64,000 nt of DNA, from positions 1 through 64,000 of the forward strand of contig JBEBXK010000005.1 in assembly GCA_040391605.1 (NCBI GenBank), given 5' to 3'. Source of the DNA: Vulgatibacter incomptus_A (GTDB lineage: Bacteria > Myxococcota > Myxococcia > Myxococcales > Vulgatibacteraceae). Each line of letters begins with the position of its first letter. Position 1 is the first letter of the stretch. The position numbers and the translations under genes were made by a program. The notes under the pieces are model-generated. The model saw only the letters and a list, made by a program, of their open reading frames with translations. It was not told where the DNA came from and ran no database searches. Positions 51,019 through 59,108 of this stretch are shown piece after piece.

Positions 51019-52623
51019 TCAGTGGCCGCCAACTCGACCCAGGATGCCTCTGCCTTCCCACTTGGTGCGGAGGGAGCGTATGAGCTTGGATGCATCGGCC
51101 GGGAAGGGGCGGGGCGCCTTGGCCTTCTCGAGCTCGGCGCACTCCTCCGGCGTCAAGTCCAGCGGCTCGGGGGTCCGAATCTGGCAGCGATCGCCTCCAG
51201 GCCCGTTCGAGCCGAAGGCGAGGAAGTTCACGAGGATCTCCTCGCGGAACGGCAGGAAGACACTCTTCAGCCCATCGGAGATCTCGAACGACAGCGGCGA
51301 GCCGCTGGCGAACTCGTGGACGTGGGTGAAGCCTTGGGAGTTCGGCCAGATCAAGCCCTCGCCCAGGTCGGCGCCGTCGCTCTGTAGGTGACAGCCGGCG
51401 CAGGAGAGAGCGTGGGCCCGAGCGATGATGTGGTTGGGGGTCAGCGAGGAGGTCGTGGGGAGGTTCGCGGCGATGGCGGCGGCGAAGGGACCGGACGGCG
51501 ACGACGCGAACCGCTGCGGGTAGTTGTTGATCTGCGCGGGATCGTCGATGGGGCTCTCCGCCGCGTTGAGGCTATCGTCCACGCGGTAGCCGAAGCCGTT
51601 GATGTCGTTGACCGCGAGGGTGTGTGCCTGGCTGATGATCGTGCTCTGGAGGTTCGGGACGAGGGGCTCGGGGCTGCTGGCGTTGAAGAGATCGCCGTAG
51701 GGATTGTCCTTCACGGTCATCGGGACCATCGTCAGCTCGCAGGTCCCGCAGCGGCAGTCGTTGACCAGCTTGAACTCGCGCATATTCCAGGGGCCGTCCA
51801 CGAACTGGTTGGTCCGGATCTGCCCGGTGGAGCAGGAGTAGCCGTTGCCGCCGATCATCAGCCCGTAGTGGTTCACGTGGACCACCGGATCGAAGCTGAT
51901 GGAAGACATGGCGAGGCCGTCGAAGTAGAACTTCTCCAGACCCGACCGTCTGGTGGCATCGCTCATCGTCGGATCGGAGAGGTCGCTCCAGAATTGGGCT
52001 ACATCTTTGCATCCGTCCAGACCCATCGCGGGCGCGGGGTTGGGGAGGATCGCTTCGAAGATGATGAAGTTTCGACCTCGCAAGATCGCGTCGGGGTGCC
52101 CGGGCCGCATGGCGTAGACGATCCGGTATTCGCCACAGTGCGCGCCGTTCGACGGAGCGAGATCGAAGCGATTGAAGAGCCCGATGGGAATGTAGAGGTG
52201 CTCGTTGATGCCACCTCGGAACGGATCGACCCCGGCCTGATAGCTCTCGACTCTGGGGCACTCCCACGGGAACTCGTTGAGCCCGGGGCCACCGGCGAAG
52301 CTCGAGTGGTCGTCGCAGTGGGGACCTGTGCTGAGGCCAGGTCCGGGGCTGGGCTTTTGGCTGTCCCACATCTGGTTGAAGAGCTTGAGCGCGGTCATGC
52401 CGGGGACGCCGGATTGGGTGACGAGTTGATCGAGGACCCGCTCGAGGGTGAAGTCCTGCAGCATATCGACCTCGGTGACGGCCAGCGACCGTTCGTGGAT
52501 CAGCGCATGCTTCTGCTGCGTGAAGGACTCATCTGCGGCTTCGGACGTCGGCTCCTGCTGACAGCCGAATCCAAGGGCGGCGAACAACACCGTGGGTAAG
52601 AGACTGCCAAGGCTGATCTTCAT
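51019..52623 (-). CDS. Lipoprotein with cytochrome c heme motif
   Basis: A 534-residue protein. The signal peptide ends in FAALGFGC, a lipobox. Near residue 410 ALSCAGCHLQS contains a CxxCH heme-binding motif, preceded by HIIARAHAL. The N-terminal 300 residues have several cysteine pairs (GPHCDDHSS, NDCRCGTCEL) and no recognised domain. Similar single-heme large lipoproteins are seen in myxobacteria, mostly uncharacterised. It has its own promoter-like region (52657-52684) and is monocistronic. A role in surface electron transfer is a guess. Confidence 0.75.
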   Translation of the reverse strand: MKISLGSLLPTVLFAALGFGCQQEPTSEAADESFTQQKHALIHERSLAVTEVDMLQDFTLERVLDQLVTQSGVPGMTALKLFNQMWDSQKPSPGPGLSTGPHCDDHSSFAGGPGLNEFPWECPRVESYQAGVDPFRGGINEHLYIPIGLFNRFDLAPSNGAHCGEYRIVYAMRPGHPDAILRGRNFIIFEAILPNPAPAMGLDGCKDVAQFWSDLSDPTMSDATRRSGLEKFYFDGLAMSSISFDPVVHVNHYGLMIGGNGYSCSTGQIRTNQFVDGPWNMREFKLVNDCRCGTCELTMVPMTVKDNPYGDLFNASSPEPLVPNLQSTIISQAHTLAVNDINGFGYRVDDSLNAAESPIDDPAQINNYPQRFASSPSGPFAAAIAANLPTTSSLTPNHIIARAHALSCAGCHLQSDGADLGEGLIWPNSQGFTHVHEFASGSPLSFEISDGLKSVFLPFREEILVNFLAFGSNGPGGDRCQIRTPEPLDLTPEECAELEKAKAPRPFPADASKLIRSLRTKWEGRGILGRVGGH

Positions 52624-52974
52624 CGTATGGCTCCGGGGGGATGGGATGATGAATCGATCCTATCGGAAGATCACTATCAGTCAACATGTTGCATACAAAA
52701 TAGCGAAATGTGCGATAGTCCCATGTGAATCCAGGGAGTTGGGTTCGTCGGAGCACCTATCATCTGTCCTCACGCGCCAGTCGACGAAGGTCGGCCGGAG
52801 GCGCCGAGCGGTCCTGGTAGGCTACGGGAGCCGAGGTGTCCCTCTCCCACCGATCCGCGCGTCGAGTTGACGCCGAGGGTGGCCCGGCTTGGCGCTGGCT
52901 GCGCTCGGCGGATTGTGAGGCATATGTCGTCGCAGGACTTGCCTTGCGTCCGCCGGCGTGGTTCCGAGTGAGGC
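52624..52974. other. AT-richer divergent intergenic region
   Basis: About 350 bases between two divergent lipoprotein genes. The part at 52650-52740 is clearly more AT-rich than the rest of the window and holds the promoter and palindrome described separately. No gene seen. Confidence 0.5.
52657..52691 (-). promoter_or_regulatory. Promoter with overlapping palindrome (minus strand)
   Basis: On the minus strand TTGACT (52684-52679) and TAGGAT (52662-52657) are separated by 16 bases, about 35 bases upstream of the lipoprotein gene. CAACATGTTG (52682-52691), a perfect 10-bp palindrome, overlaps the -35 box and could be a repressor site. Confidence 0.45.
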
Positions 52975-54045
52975 ATGTTCACTCTTCCAGTCGCTCGACC
53001 CCTCCTCCTCCTCGTGACGCTCACTGTCGTGTCCGGCTGCGGATCCTCGAAGACGCCCGAAGCGCTGGGAACGATCGATCCCATCTGGACCTACGACGCC
53101 CCCGGTAGGGTGCGCGGAGTCGTGGTCGGTGCGGATGGCGAGGTCGTCTTGGCGGTCGCGCCGGGCGACGCGCCGTTCGAGGACGGTGGCGGGGCGATGA
53201 TCTTCGACGAGGAGGGCGGGCTGCTCGCCTCGGTGCCGATGGTGATACCCTTGGACTGCGACGTCTGCACGCGCCTCATGTTCTACCCAGGCGCGCCGCT
53301 CGCGGGCTCCCGCGGTGACACATGGCTCGGAGATCGCAACGGCAACCTCTTCCGCCTCCCGGCCGCGGGAGGGGCAGAGCGGATCCGCTTGCAGGATCCC
53401 GACGATCTGGGCGCCGGGATCTTCGGCGTGGACGCGGCGAGCGCGCTCGCGCCTGATGGGGACGGCCTCTTCCTCGCCGGGCTGAAGCTGCTGGCGGTGG
53501 AGATCGACGGGCGGATCTCCCAGGCGGTGGACTTCGGGGCGAGCGTCCGAAAGGTGGTGCGAGGCGACGACACGACCTATTGGCTCGACGTGACGGAGGC
53601 CTTCTCCGAGACCGGCGCCGTGATCCGTTGGGATCCCGTGGCTGGCGCGCGGGAGCGGATCGACCTCCTCCGGCCCGTCGTCGGCCTCGCGTCGGCCGAA
53701 GGATGGACGGTCGCCGCGCTAGACGTCGGGCCCGGCCGGGTGGCGCTCTACGAGCTCGGGGAAACGGCCCCCACCGCCCTCGTGGACTTCGATCTGCCTT
53801 CGGGGCCCGTGCACCTCGCCTTGCGCCCGGCGCTGCGGCAGGTGGTCGTGGCCTCGGGCGGGATCGGTGTGGTCGAGGAGGATGGCGTGTCCATCCTCGT
53901 CGGCGGCGCGCTCCTCGTGGACGCCGTGGAGGGCCCGCTCGCCGCCGGTGACGTCAGCAGCGTCCTGGGCATCGCCCTCTCGGCGGACGGTCGCCTGGCC
54001 TTCGTGGCCGACACCGGCGGCCTGAAGGCCTTCGAGCTGCCGTAG
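52975..54045 (+). CDS. Lipoprotein of unknown function, beta-propeller-like
   Basis: A 356-residue lipoprotein; lipobox VVSGC. The mature sequence is built of repeating beta strands with GxxxxVxVGADGE, LAPDGDGLFLAGL and ALSADGRLAFVADTGG segments, resembling SMP-30/NHL-type propeller blades, so a propeller fold is likely. Two cysteines (DCDVC) near residue 97 may form a disulfide. No catalytic residues can be named. ATG at 52975 with GTGAGG just upstream. Divergent from the cytochrome-like lipoprotein. Confidence 0.7.
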   Translation: MFTLPVARPLLLLVTLTVVSGCGSSKTPEALGTIDPIWTYDAPGRVRGVVVGADGEVVLAVAPGDAPFEDGGGAMIFDEEGGLLASVPMVIPLDCDVCTRLMFYPGAPLAGSRGDTWLGDRNGNLFRLPAAGGAERIRLQDPDDLGAGIFGVDAASALAPDGDGLFLAGLKLLAVEIDGRISQAVDFGASVRKVVRGDDTTYWLDVTEAFSETGAVIRWDPVAGARERIDLLRPVVGLASAEGWTVAALDVGPGRVALYELGETAPTALVDFDLPSGPVHLALRPALRQVVVASGGIGVVEEDGVSILVGGALLVDAVEGPLAAGDVSSVLGIALSADGRLAFVADTGGLKAFELP

Positions 54046-54070
54046 GACGCGCATCCGTTGGCAGCCCTGG

Positions 54071-54119
54071 TCGACTCTCATTGTTGTGGGAGTAGCAATA
54101 GTTGGTTCGGTGGAGTCGA
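54071..54119. promoter_or_regulatory. Nested inverted repeats upstream of pirin gene
   Basis: TCGACTC (54071-54077) and GAGTCGA (54113-54119) flank an inner ATTG-N12-CAAT (54080-54099), about 65-110 bases before the pirin start. The inner repeat resembles a LysR-type site. No LysR gene is adjacent. Weak call. Confidence 0.3.
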
Positions 54120-54181
54120 ACTAGTGCATTCATGGGGACGGGGCTACATTCGACACGTATCCCAGGGGACCAGGAGGAGCC

Positions 54182-54877
54182 ATGTTGAAGCTTCGAAGAG
54201 CCGAAGAACGAGGGTCCGCCGATCATGGTTGGTTGCGAACCAGCCACACCTTCTCATTCGCGGATTATCACGACCCGGCGCATATGGGCTTTCGCGCGCT
54301 TCGCGTGATCAACGAAGATCGCGTCGACCCCCGCGCGGGCTTCGGCCGCCACGGCCACCGGGACATGGAGATCGTCTCCTACGTGCTCTCCGGGGCGCTG
54401 GAGCATCGCGACAGCACGGGCTCGGCGGGCGTGCTGCGGCCGGGCGAGGTGCAGCGCATGACGGCCGGCACCGGCGTGATGCACAGCGAGATGAACCCTC
54501 TGGACGAGGAGGTCCACTTCCTGCAGATCTGGATCCTCCCCGAGAAGGCGGGTCTCCCGCCGGGCTATGAGCAGAAGGCGTTCCCGGAATCCGAGCGGCG
54601 GGGTGCCTTGCGCCTGCTTGTCTCGCCGACCGGCGAGCACGGCTCGCTCCGCATCCACCAAGACACGAAGATCTTCGGCACGCTCCTCTCCGCGGACGAG
54701 GGCGTAACCTACGAGCTGGCGCCCGGCAGGCATGCGTGGCTTCAGGTCGCGCGCGGGATCGTGGACCTCAACGGCGTAGAGCTCCGCGCGGGCGATGGCG
54801 CCGCGGTGTCGGAAGAGGAGCGGCTCGCCATCGTCGCCCGCGAGCCTGCCGAGGCGCTGCTCTTCGACCTCGCCTGA
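54182..54877 (+). CDS. Pirin family protein (YhhW-like)
   Basis: A 231-residue bicupin. The metal ligands H57, H59, H101 and E103 (GRHGHRDME, GTGVMHSEMNP) are at the positions known from E. coli YhhW, which has quercetin dioxygenase activity. The N-terminal GSADHGWLRTSHTFSFADY and C-terminal domain are complete. Physiological substrate unknown; some pirins are redox-sensing co-regulators. AGGAGGA lies just before the ATG. Confidence 0.94.
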   Translation: MLKLRRAEERGSADHGWLRTSHTFSFADYHDPAHMGFRALRVINEDRVDPRAGFGRHGHRDMEIVSYVLSGALEHRDSTGSAGVLRPGEVQRMTAGTGVMHSEMNPLDEEVHFLQIWILPEKAGLPPGYEQKAFPESERRGALRLLVSPTGEHGSLRIHQDTKIFGTLLSADEGVTYELAPGRHAWLQVARGIVDLNGVELRAGDGAAVSEEERLAIVAREPAEALLFDLA

Positions 54878-54973
54878 GCGCCAACGGTCGAGATCGGCGA
54901 GGCGGAGAGGCAGCGGGACGAGCCGCGCTCGACGAGCGATCGGCGCACGGCGAAGAGCTCCCGGGGAACCCGC

Positions 54974-55534
54974 TCATTCGTTCACGAGCGCCGTCAGGAC
55001 GTGGTCCTTCCAGACGCCGTCGAGCTTGAGGTAGCTGCGGGCGACGCCCTCCACGTGGAAGCCGAGGCGTCGCAGGAGCCTGCCGCTACGCTCATTCGCG
55101 GGGAGGTAGTTCGCCATGATCCGATGCAGCCCCAGCACGTCGAAGACCCACCGATTCGATCGCCGCAGGGCCTCGTACATCACGCCCCGGCCCTCGAGAT
55201 CCCCCTCGAGCATGTAGCCCAGGTAGGAGGAGAGGACCGGCCCCCGGACGATGTTCGTATAGCTGACGTTGCCGACGACGCGCCCGGACTCGTCGCCCTC
55301 GAAGAGCACGAGGCGCGCGGCGGTCCCCTGCTGCCACTCGCCATGCCAGCGATCGATCTGACCCTGGTGGTAGACCTCGCTGGGAAAGCCGGGCCCCGGC
55401 GTGGGCATCGACGGCGCGAAGCGATCGAGGTTTCGCTCCATGTAGGCCGCCATCCTGGCGGCGGCGGCGGCGGGAGGCAGCGTCAGTACGAAGCCACCGA
55501 ACTCGAATCGCGTGACGGGGAGGCTGTTGTCCAT
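54974..55534 (-). CDS. RimJ/RimL-type GNAT N-acetyltransferase
   Basis: A 186-residue GNAT enzyme. Motif A is GYMLEGDLEGRGVMYEALRR (about 110-129), with a Q/RxxGxG/A-like acetyl-CoA site altered to LEGRGV; motif B follows with LHRIMANYLPANERSGRLLRRLGFHVEGVARSY. The NxxSxxxxxxxGF pattern is that of RimJ/RimL enzymes that acetylate protein or ribosomal N-termini. Target unknown. The gene is convergent with pirin and divergent from the TSUP exporter gene. Confidence 0.92.
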   Translation of the reverse strand: MDNSLPVTRFEFGGFVLTLPPAAAAARMAAYMERNLDRFAPSMPTPGPGFPSEVYHQGQIDRWHGEWQQGTAARLVLFEGDESGRVVGNVSYTNIVRGPVLSSYLGYMLEGDLEGRGVMYEALRRSNRWVFDVLGLHRIMANYLPANERSGRLLRRLGFHVEGVARSYLKLDGVWKDHVLTALVNE

Positions 55535-55624
55535 GGAGGCAAGCTAAGGCCTCTCGGCTGCCGGATCGCGGATCGCCCTCCTCTGGGCCGCCGGCGCACG
55601 AGGGAGCGGCGGAGCTGTGCAACT

Positions 55625-55658
55625 CCGCCTCGATTTGAGGCGGGGAGGCCCTTACAAT
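55625..55658 (+). promoter_or_regulatory. Candidate -10 box with upstream hairpin before the TSUP gene
   Basis: CCGCCTC (55625-55631) pairs with GAGGCGG (55637-55643), and TACAAT at 55653-55658 is a near-consensus -10 box. The expected -35 position falls inside the hairpin. Confidence 0.35.
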
Positions 55659-55717
55659 GTCCCGATGCCGACTTCTCATCTGAACCCCTGGCGGCTCCGC
55701 GCCGCAGCCCCCCGCTG

Positions 55718-56563
55718 ATGTCGCCGGAAGGGCTCTGGCTCTTCGCGATCTCCCTGGGGGCGAGCGCGCTCGGCGGCATGCTCGGCATGGCGAGCGGCAT
55801 CTTCATCGTGCCTCTGCTGACCGCCTTTGGCGTCGATATACGCGTCGCGATCGGCGCGAGCCTCGTCTCCGTGATCGCCTGCTCGACCGGGAGCGCCGCT
55901 ACGTACCTTCGACGAAGTCTGACGAATATTCGCCTCGCGGTGGTCCTGGAGCTCGCGACCACGATGGGGGCGCTCACTGGCGTCTTCCTCGCTGGCCTGC
56001 TCTCCGTCACGATCCTGTATCTCCTCTTCGCGGTGATTCTCCTCGTCTCGGCGCAGCAGATGCTCTCACGCCGTCGCGCGCCTGAGGGGGCGTTTGTCCC
56101 GGAGGTTGCGAGGGGCACCGCGTTGCGGCTGCATGCGAGCTACCCAGATCCCGACGTCGGGGCGGACGTCCCCTATACGGTCCAGCGCATGCCCACTGGG
56201 ATGGCGCTGATGTACGGGGCGGGTGTGGTGTCTGCCCTGCTCGGGATCGGAAGCGGCGTTCTCAAGGTCCCTGCCATGGACACCGCCCTCCGCCTGCCCC
56301 TCAAGGTCTCGTCAGCGACGTCGAACTTCATGATCGGGGTGACCGCGGCGGCGAGCGCCTGCGTGTACTTCGTGCGAGGCGACATCGTGCCGACGATCGC
56401 AGGCCCCGTGGCGCTCGGTTCCGTAGTCGGCGCCGCTCTCGGCGCGCGCGTCCTCCTCGCGGTCTCGAGCGAGCGACTCCGACTCCTCTTCGCCGGGATT
56501 CTGGTGCTTCTCGCCGGACAGATGCTCCTCGAGGCCAGCGGGATCCGACTCCTTGGACGCTGA
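55718..56563 (+). CDS. TSUP/TauE-SafE family exporter
   Basis: A 281-residue membrane protein with about eight helices in two homologous halves: the first begins GGMLGMASGIFIVPLL, the second GVVSALLGIGSGVLKVPAM. The GxGSG/GxASG glycine motifs mark the TauE/SafE (TSUP) family, which exports sulfite or organosulfur anions. Substrate not predictable. ATG at 55718; there is no strong ribosome-binding site. It overlaps the DUF1634 gene by 11 bases, a typical pairing. Confidence 0.9.
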   Translation: MSPEGLWLFAISLGASALGGMLGMASGIFIVPLLTAFGVDIRVAIGASLVSVIACSTGSAATYLRRSLTNIRLAVVLELATTMGALTGVFLAGLLSVTILYLLFAVILLVSAQQMLSRRRAPEGAFVPEVARGTALRLHASYPDPDVGADVPYTVQRMPTGMALMYGAGVVSALLGIGSGVLKVPAMDTALRLPLKVSSATSNFMIGVTAAASACVYFVRGDIVPTIAGPVALGSVVGAALGARVLLAVSSERLRLLFAGILVLLAGQMLLEASGIRLLGR

Positions 56564-56846
56564 GCTGGATCCGTTCGTGAAGAGGGACCCTCTGGAGCAG
56601 CGCCTCGCCGCACTCCTGGCCGGCGGGACCTGGCTGGCATCGTCGGTGATCGGCGTCGGCCTGCTGCTGCCCTCCGAGGCCTGGATCGTCCGCGCTGGCA
56701 TCGGGCTGTTCATCGCCCTCCCGATCGCCCGTCTGGTCTTGATGCTCCTCGTGTACCTGCGTCGAGGCGACCTTCGCATCGGCCTCATCGCGGCGCTGGT
56801 GCTCGCGATCGTCCTCCTCGGCGTCGTGTTCGGCATCCGGACTTGA
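56553..56846 (+). CDS. DUF1634 membrane protein
   Basis: A 97-residue protein with three membrane helices, matching DUF1634, a family that co-occurs with TSUP exporters and is thought to assist them. Start TTG at 56553, overlapping the exporter stop by 11 bases in another frame, so translation is probably coupled. An ATG is not available within the conserved part. Confidence 0.85.
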   Translation: MDAELDPFVKRDPLEQRLAALLAGGTWLASSVIGVGLLLPSEAWIVRAGIGLFIALPIARLVLMLLVYLRRGDLRIGLIAALVLAIVLLGVVFGIRT

Positions 56847-57014
56847 CCGGTCCTCCTCTCTCCGGAGGCGTTCGATCAGCTCACATACCAAGCGAGGCTG
56901 ATTGCTGCTGTCCGCGAAGGGCTCGAGGATGAGGCGGAAGGTCGTGTGATCTACGCTGAAGAGTTGGGGCGCAGACTCGACCGCAGGTTTGGCCCCCTGC
57001 CCGAGAAGCGATGA
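56847..57014 (+). pseudogene. Remnant of a type II antitoxin
   Basis: A 55-codon open stretch, without start codon, ending at the TGA 57012-57014. It encodes AAVREGLEDEAEGRVIYAEEL and then GRRLDRRFG, a C-terminal signature of Phd/ParD-like antitoxins. The N-terminal DNA-binding part and the toxin are missing. It directly follows the DUF1634 stop. It marks a lost toxin-antitoxin locus. Confidence 0.5.
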
Positions 57015-57051
57015 GCGGGCTTCGATCGTGAGGCGAGCTCGCGCTCGTCGA

Positions 57052-57513
57052 TCAGGCGGGGCGAAGCTTCAAGTGCACCAGCGGCGCCGGCTTCGTTGGC
57101 TTGGCGAGGGCGCGGAGGCGATCGAGCGTCGATGTCTGGCCCTCGACCTTCTCGAGGACCATCGAAGCCAAGAGCGCAAGCGCCCGCCGCTCCACCGGGA
57201 GCTTCTCGTTCTCCCAGCGGGAGACGGTCTCTGGCGTCACGGCGAGGAGGAGAGCCAGGTCCTTCGCCGGAAAGGCGAGCGCCTTGCGCATGAAGCGGAA
57301 GGCCTCCCCCGTTGCGGGGCCGTTGCTCGCAAGATCGGCGGCGATCGCCAGGTCGAACATGCCGAGGACGCCATAATCGATGATCTCTTCTCCGCAGGCT
57401 TCGCAGCGCATCGCCGGTCCCACCGCCTTGAACCGTCGGCCACAGACTTCCCGATCGAGCTCCAACTCCACTTCACGCAGTTCCCCCCGACCGCAGCTGG
57501 GACACTTCTCCAT
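57052..57513 (-). CDS. MqsA-type antitoxin (zinc ribbon plus HTH)
   Basis: A 153-residue protein. The N-terminal zinc ribbon has C4, C7, C37 and C40 (CPSC, CEAC). The C-terminal half is an XRE/Cro-type helix-turn-helix (about 75-130, FPAKDLALLLAVTPETVSRWENE). This is the MqsA/YgiT antitoxin layout: the ribbon binds the toxin, the HTH represses the operon. It follows the DUF4258 gene by 12 bases. Confidence 0.9.
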   Translation of the reverse strand: MEKCPSCGRGELREVELELDREVCGRRFKAVGPAMRCEACGEEIIDYGVLGMFDLAIAADLASNGPATGEAFRFMRKALAFPAKDLALLLAVTPETVSRWENEKLPVERRALALLASMVLEKVEGQTSTLDRLRALAKPTKPAPLVHLKLRPA

Positions 57514-57525
57514 GGTTCGCCTCCT

Positions 57526-57777
57526 TCAGAAGACGGTTACGATCAACAGCTTCTCCTCGATCACGACCACGAGGTCATCGCCATCAAGGTCCCTTCCAAC
57601 CACTCGAAAACTCCCACCATCTTGAGATTTGAACGATCTGGCGAGCCGAAGGCCTTCGCGGACGTCATCTTCGGAAACATTCCGTTCCCACATGCGGAGG
57701 CTCGCATGGCGGGTGAATCTGATCCGATTTCGTTCTGCCAAGCTGCGGATGGTCTGGAGAATATCGGGTCCGGCCAT
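57526..57777 (-). CDS. DUF4258 toxin-like protein
   Basis: An 83-residue protein of the DUF4258 family: RIRFTRHASLRMWERNVSEDDV followed by the DLDGDDLVVVIEEKLLIVTVF strand pair. DUF4258 proteins are structurally related to MqsR/RelE-type RNase toxins and pair with MqsA-like antitoxins, as here. The conserved H/R (RHAxxRMxER) could be catalytic. The ATG at 57777 has no strong ribosome-binding site. It is the first gene of the pair, 82 bases beyond the pdxA stop and on the same strand. Confidence 0.82.
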   Translation of the reverse strand: MAGPDILQTIRSLAERNRIRFTRHASLRMWERNVSEDDVREGLRLARSFKSQDGGSFRVVGRDLDGDDLVVVIEEKLLIVTVF

Positions 57778-57859
57778 CTGACGGACTGTAGTTGCCAGAT
57801 GATGTTTCGTCAAGTTCGAGTTCGGCAGGGTTCGCGGCTGAGGGGGCGGCGGTGCCCAC

Positions 57860-58954
57860 CTACGGCACGCGCGAGTTTGTGACTCCCTCACGAACTCGGC
57901 CGGGCCCGCCCGCGAGCTGGGCGGCGAGGCGGAGGGCGTGGATCATGGAGGTGGGGTCGGCCTTGCCCTTGCCGGCGATGTCGTAGGCGACGCCGTGGTC
58001 GGGGGAGGTGCGGACGATGGGGAGGCCGAGTGTGACGTTGACGGCGGTCTCGAGGTGGACGGTCTTGAGGGGGATGAGGCCCTGGTCGTGGTACATGGCG
58101 AGGACCGCGTCCCAGCCGCCTCGGGCGGCGCGGGGGAAGAGGGCGTCGGCAGGGCAGGGGCCCTCGGCGCGGATGCCCCGCCCGGCGGCGAGGGCGATGG
58201 CGGGAGCGATGATGCGCTGCTCCTCGTCGCCGAAGAGGCCGCCCTCGCCGGCGTGGGGGTTGAGGCCGCAGACGGCGATGCGGGGGCGGCGGATGCCGAA
58301 GTCTCGGCGCAGGGCGCTGTGGGTGATGGAGAGGACCTCGGCGATCCCGTCGACGCTGAGGCGGCCGGGGACCTCGGAGAGGGCCATGTGCGTGGTGGCG
58401 AGTACCACGCGTAAGACGGGGCCAGCGAGCATCATCACCACCCGAGAGACGTCGAGGCGGTCGGCGAGGAGCTCGGTGTGGCCGGGGAAGGGGAGGCCGG
58501 CGTGGTGGAGGGCAGCCTTGGTGATGGGTGCGGTGCAGAGCGCGGCGGCGGCGCCCGTCCGGACGGCGTCGATGGCGGCCTCGAGGTAGTCCGCCTGGGC
58601 GAGGGCGCCGGCCAGAGACGGCTTGCCTGGCTTGCGATCGGCGGCGGCCAGCCGGGAGATCTCGATCAGGCCACCGCTGGCGGGGAGGTCATCGCCGAGC
58701 TCGAGGCGCGGGAGGCGATCAACCACGCCCATGGCCTTGCACGCCCTGCGAAAGACGCCCTCGTCACCGTAGATCATAGGGCGGATGGCTCGCAGCATCG
58801 CGGGGGAGGCGAGGGCGGCGGCCACCACCTCGGCGCCAATCCCGGAGGGATCGCCCATGGAGATCGCGACGGGGAGAGGCCCGCTCTTCGAGGCGCGGCC
58901 CGCGGCATGCGCGGTCTTCGTGGGCGCGGAGGCGCGGCGGGGCTTGGGGTTCAT
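57860..58954 (-). CDS. pdxA: 4-hydroxythreonine-4-phosphate dehydrogenase
   Basis: A 364-residue PdxA that makes 3-amino-2-oxopropyl phosphate for vitamin B6 synthesis. Signatures: ISMGDPSGIGAEV (about 40-52), TAPITKAALHHAG, the metal-binding histidines in FPGHTELLA, LNPHAGEGG and YHDQGLIPLK, and the terminal SPDHGVAYDIAGKG. A low-complexity N-terminal extension of about 30 residues is unusual. ATG at 58954 with AGGAGGG eight bases upstream. It follows surA, a widely conserved pairing; rsmA, often next, is replaced by a toxin-antitoxin pair. Confidence 0.95.
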   Translation of the reverse strand: MNPKPRRASAPTKTAHAAGRASKSGPLPVAISMGDPSGIGAEVVAAALASPAMLRAIRPMIYGDEGVFRRACKAMGVVDRLPRLELGDDLPASGGLIEISRLAAADRKPGKPSLAGALAQADYLEAAIDAVRTGAAAALCTAPITKAALHHAGLPFPGHTELLADRLDVSRVVMMLAGPVLRVVLATTHMALSEVPGRLSVDGIAEVLSITHSALRRDFGIRRPRIAVCGLNPHAGEGGLFGDEEQRIIAPAIALAAGRGIRAEGPCPADALFPRAARGGWDAVLAMYHDQGLIPLKTVHLETAVNVTLGLPIVRTSPDHGVAYDIAGKGKADPTSMIHALRLAAQLAGGPGRVREGVTNSRVP

Positions 58955-59108
58955 GTTTTCACCCTCCTGGGCGGCTGGTCTCAAACGGAGACGACTGGTT
59001 GATCACGCGCGTAGCGCGCGCCGCCCTCGCTCCACCGCCGGCTCATATCGAGGTGAGACCACTGGACACATCGGATCGGCGCGCAGCGATCAAACCCCCA
59101 AGGGCCGC

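Noticed and set aside
54071..54130. tRNA-like T-arm (GTTCG/CGAAC with 7-base loop) upstream of pirin
   Set aside because: No acceptor stem, anticodon arm or CCA-like end; it is a simple hairpin.
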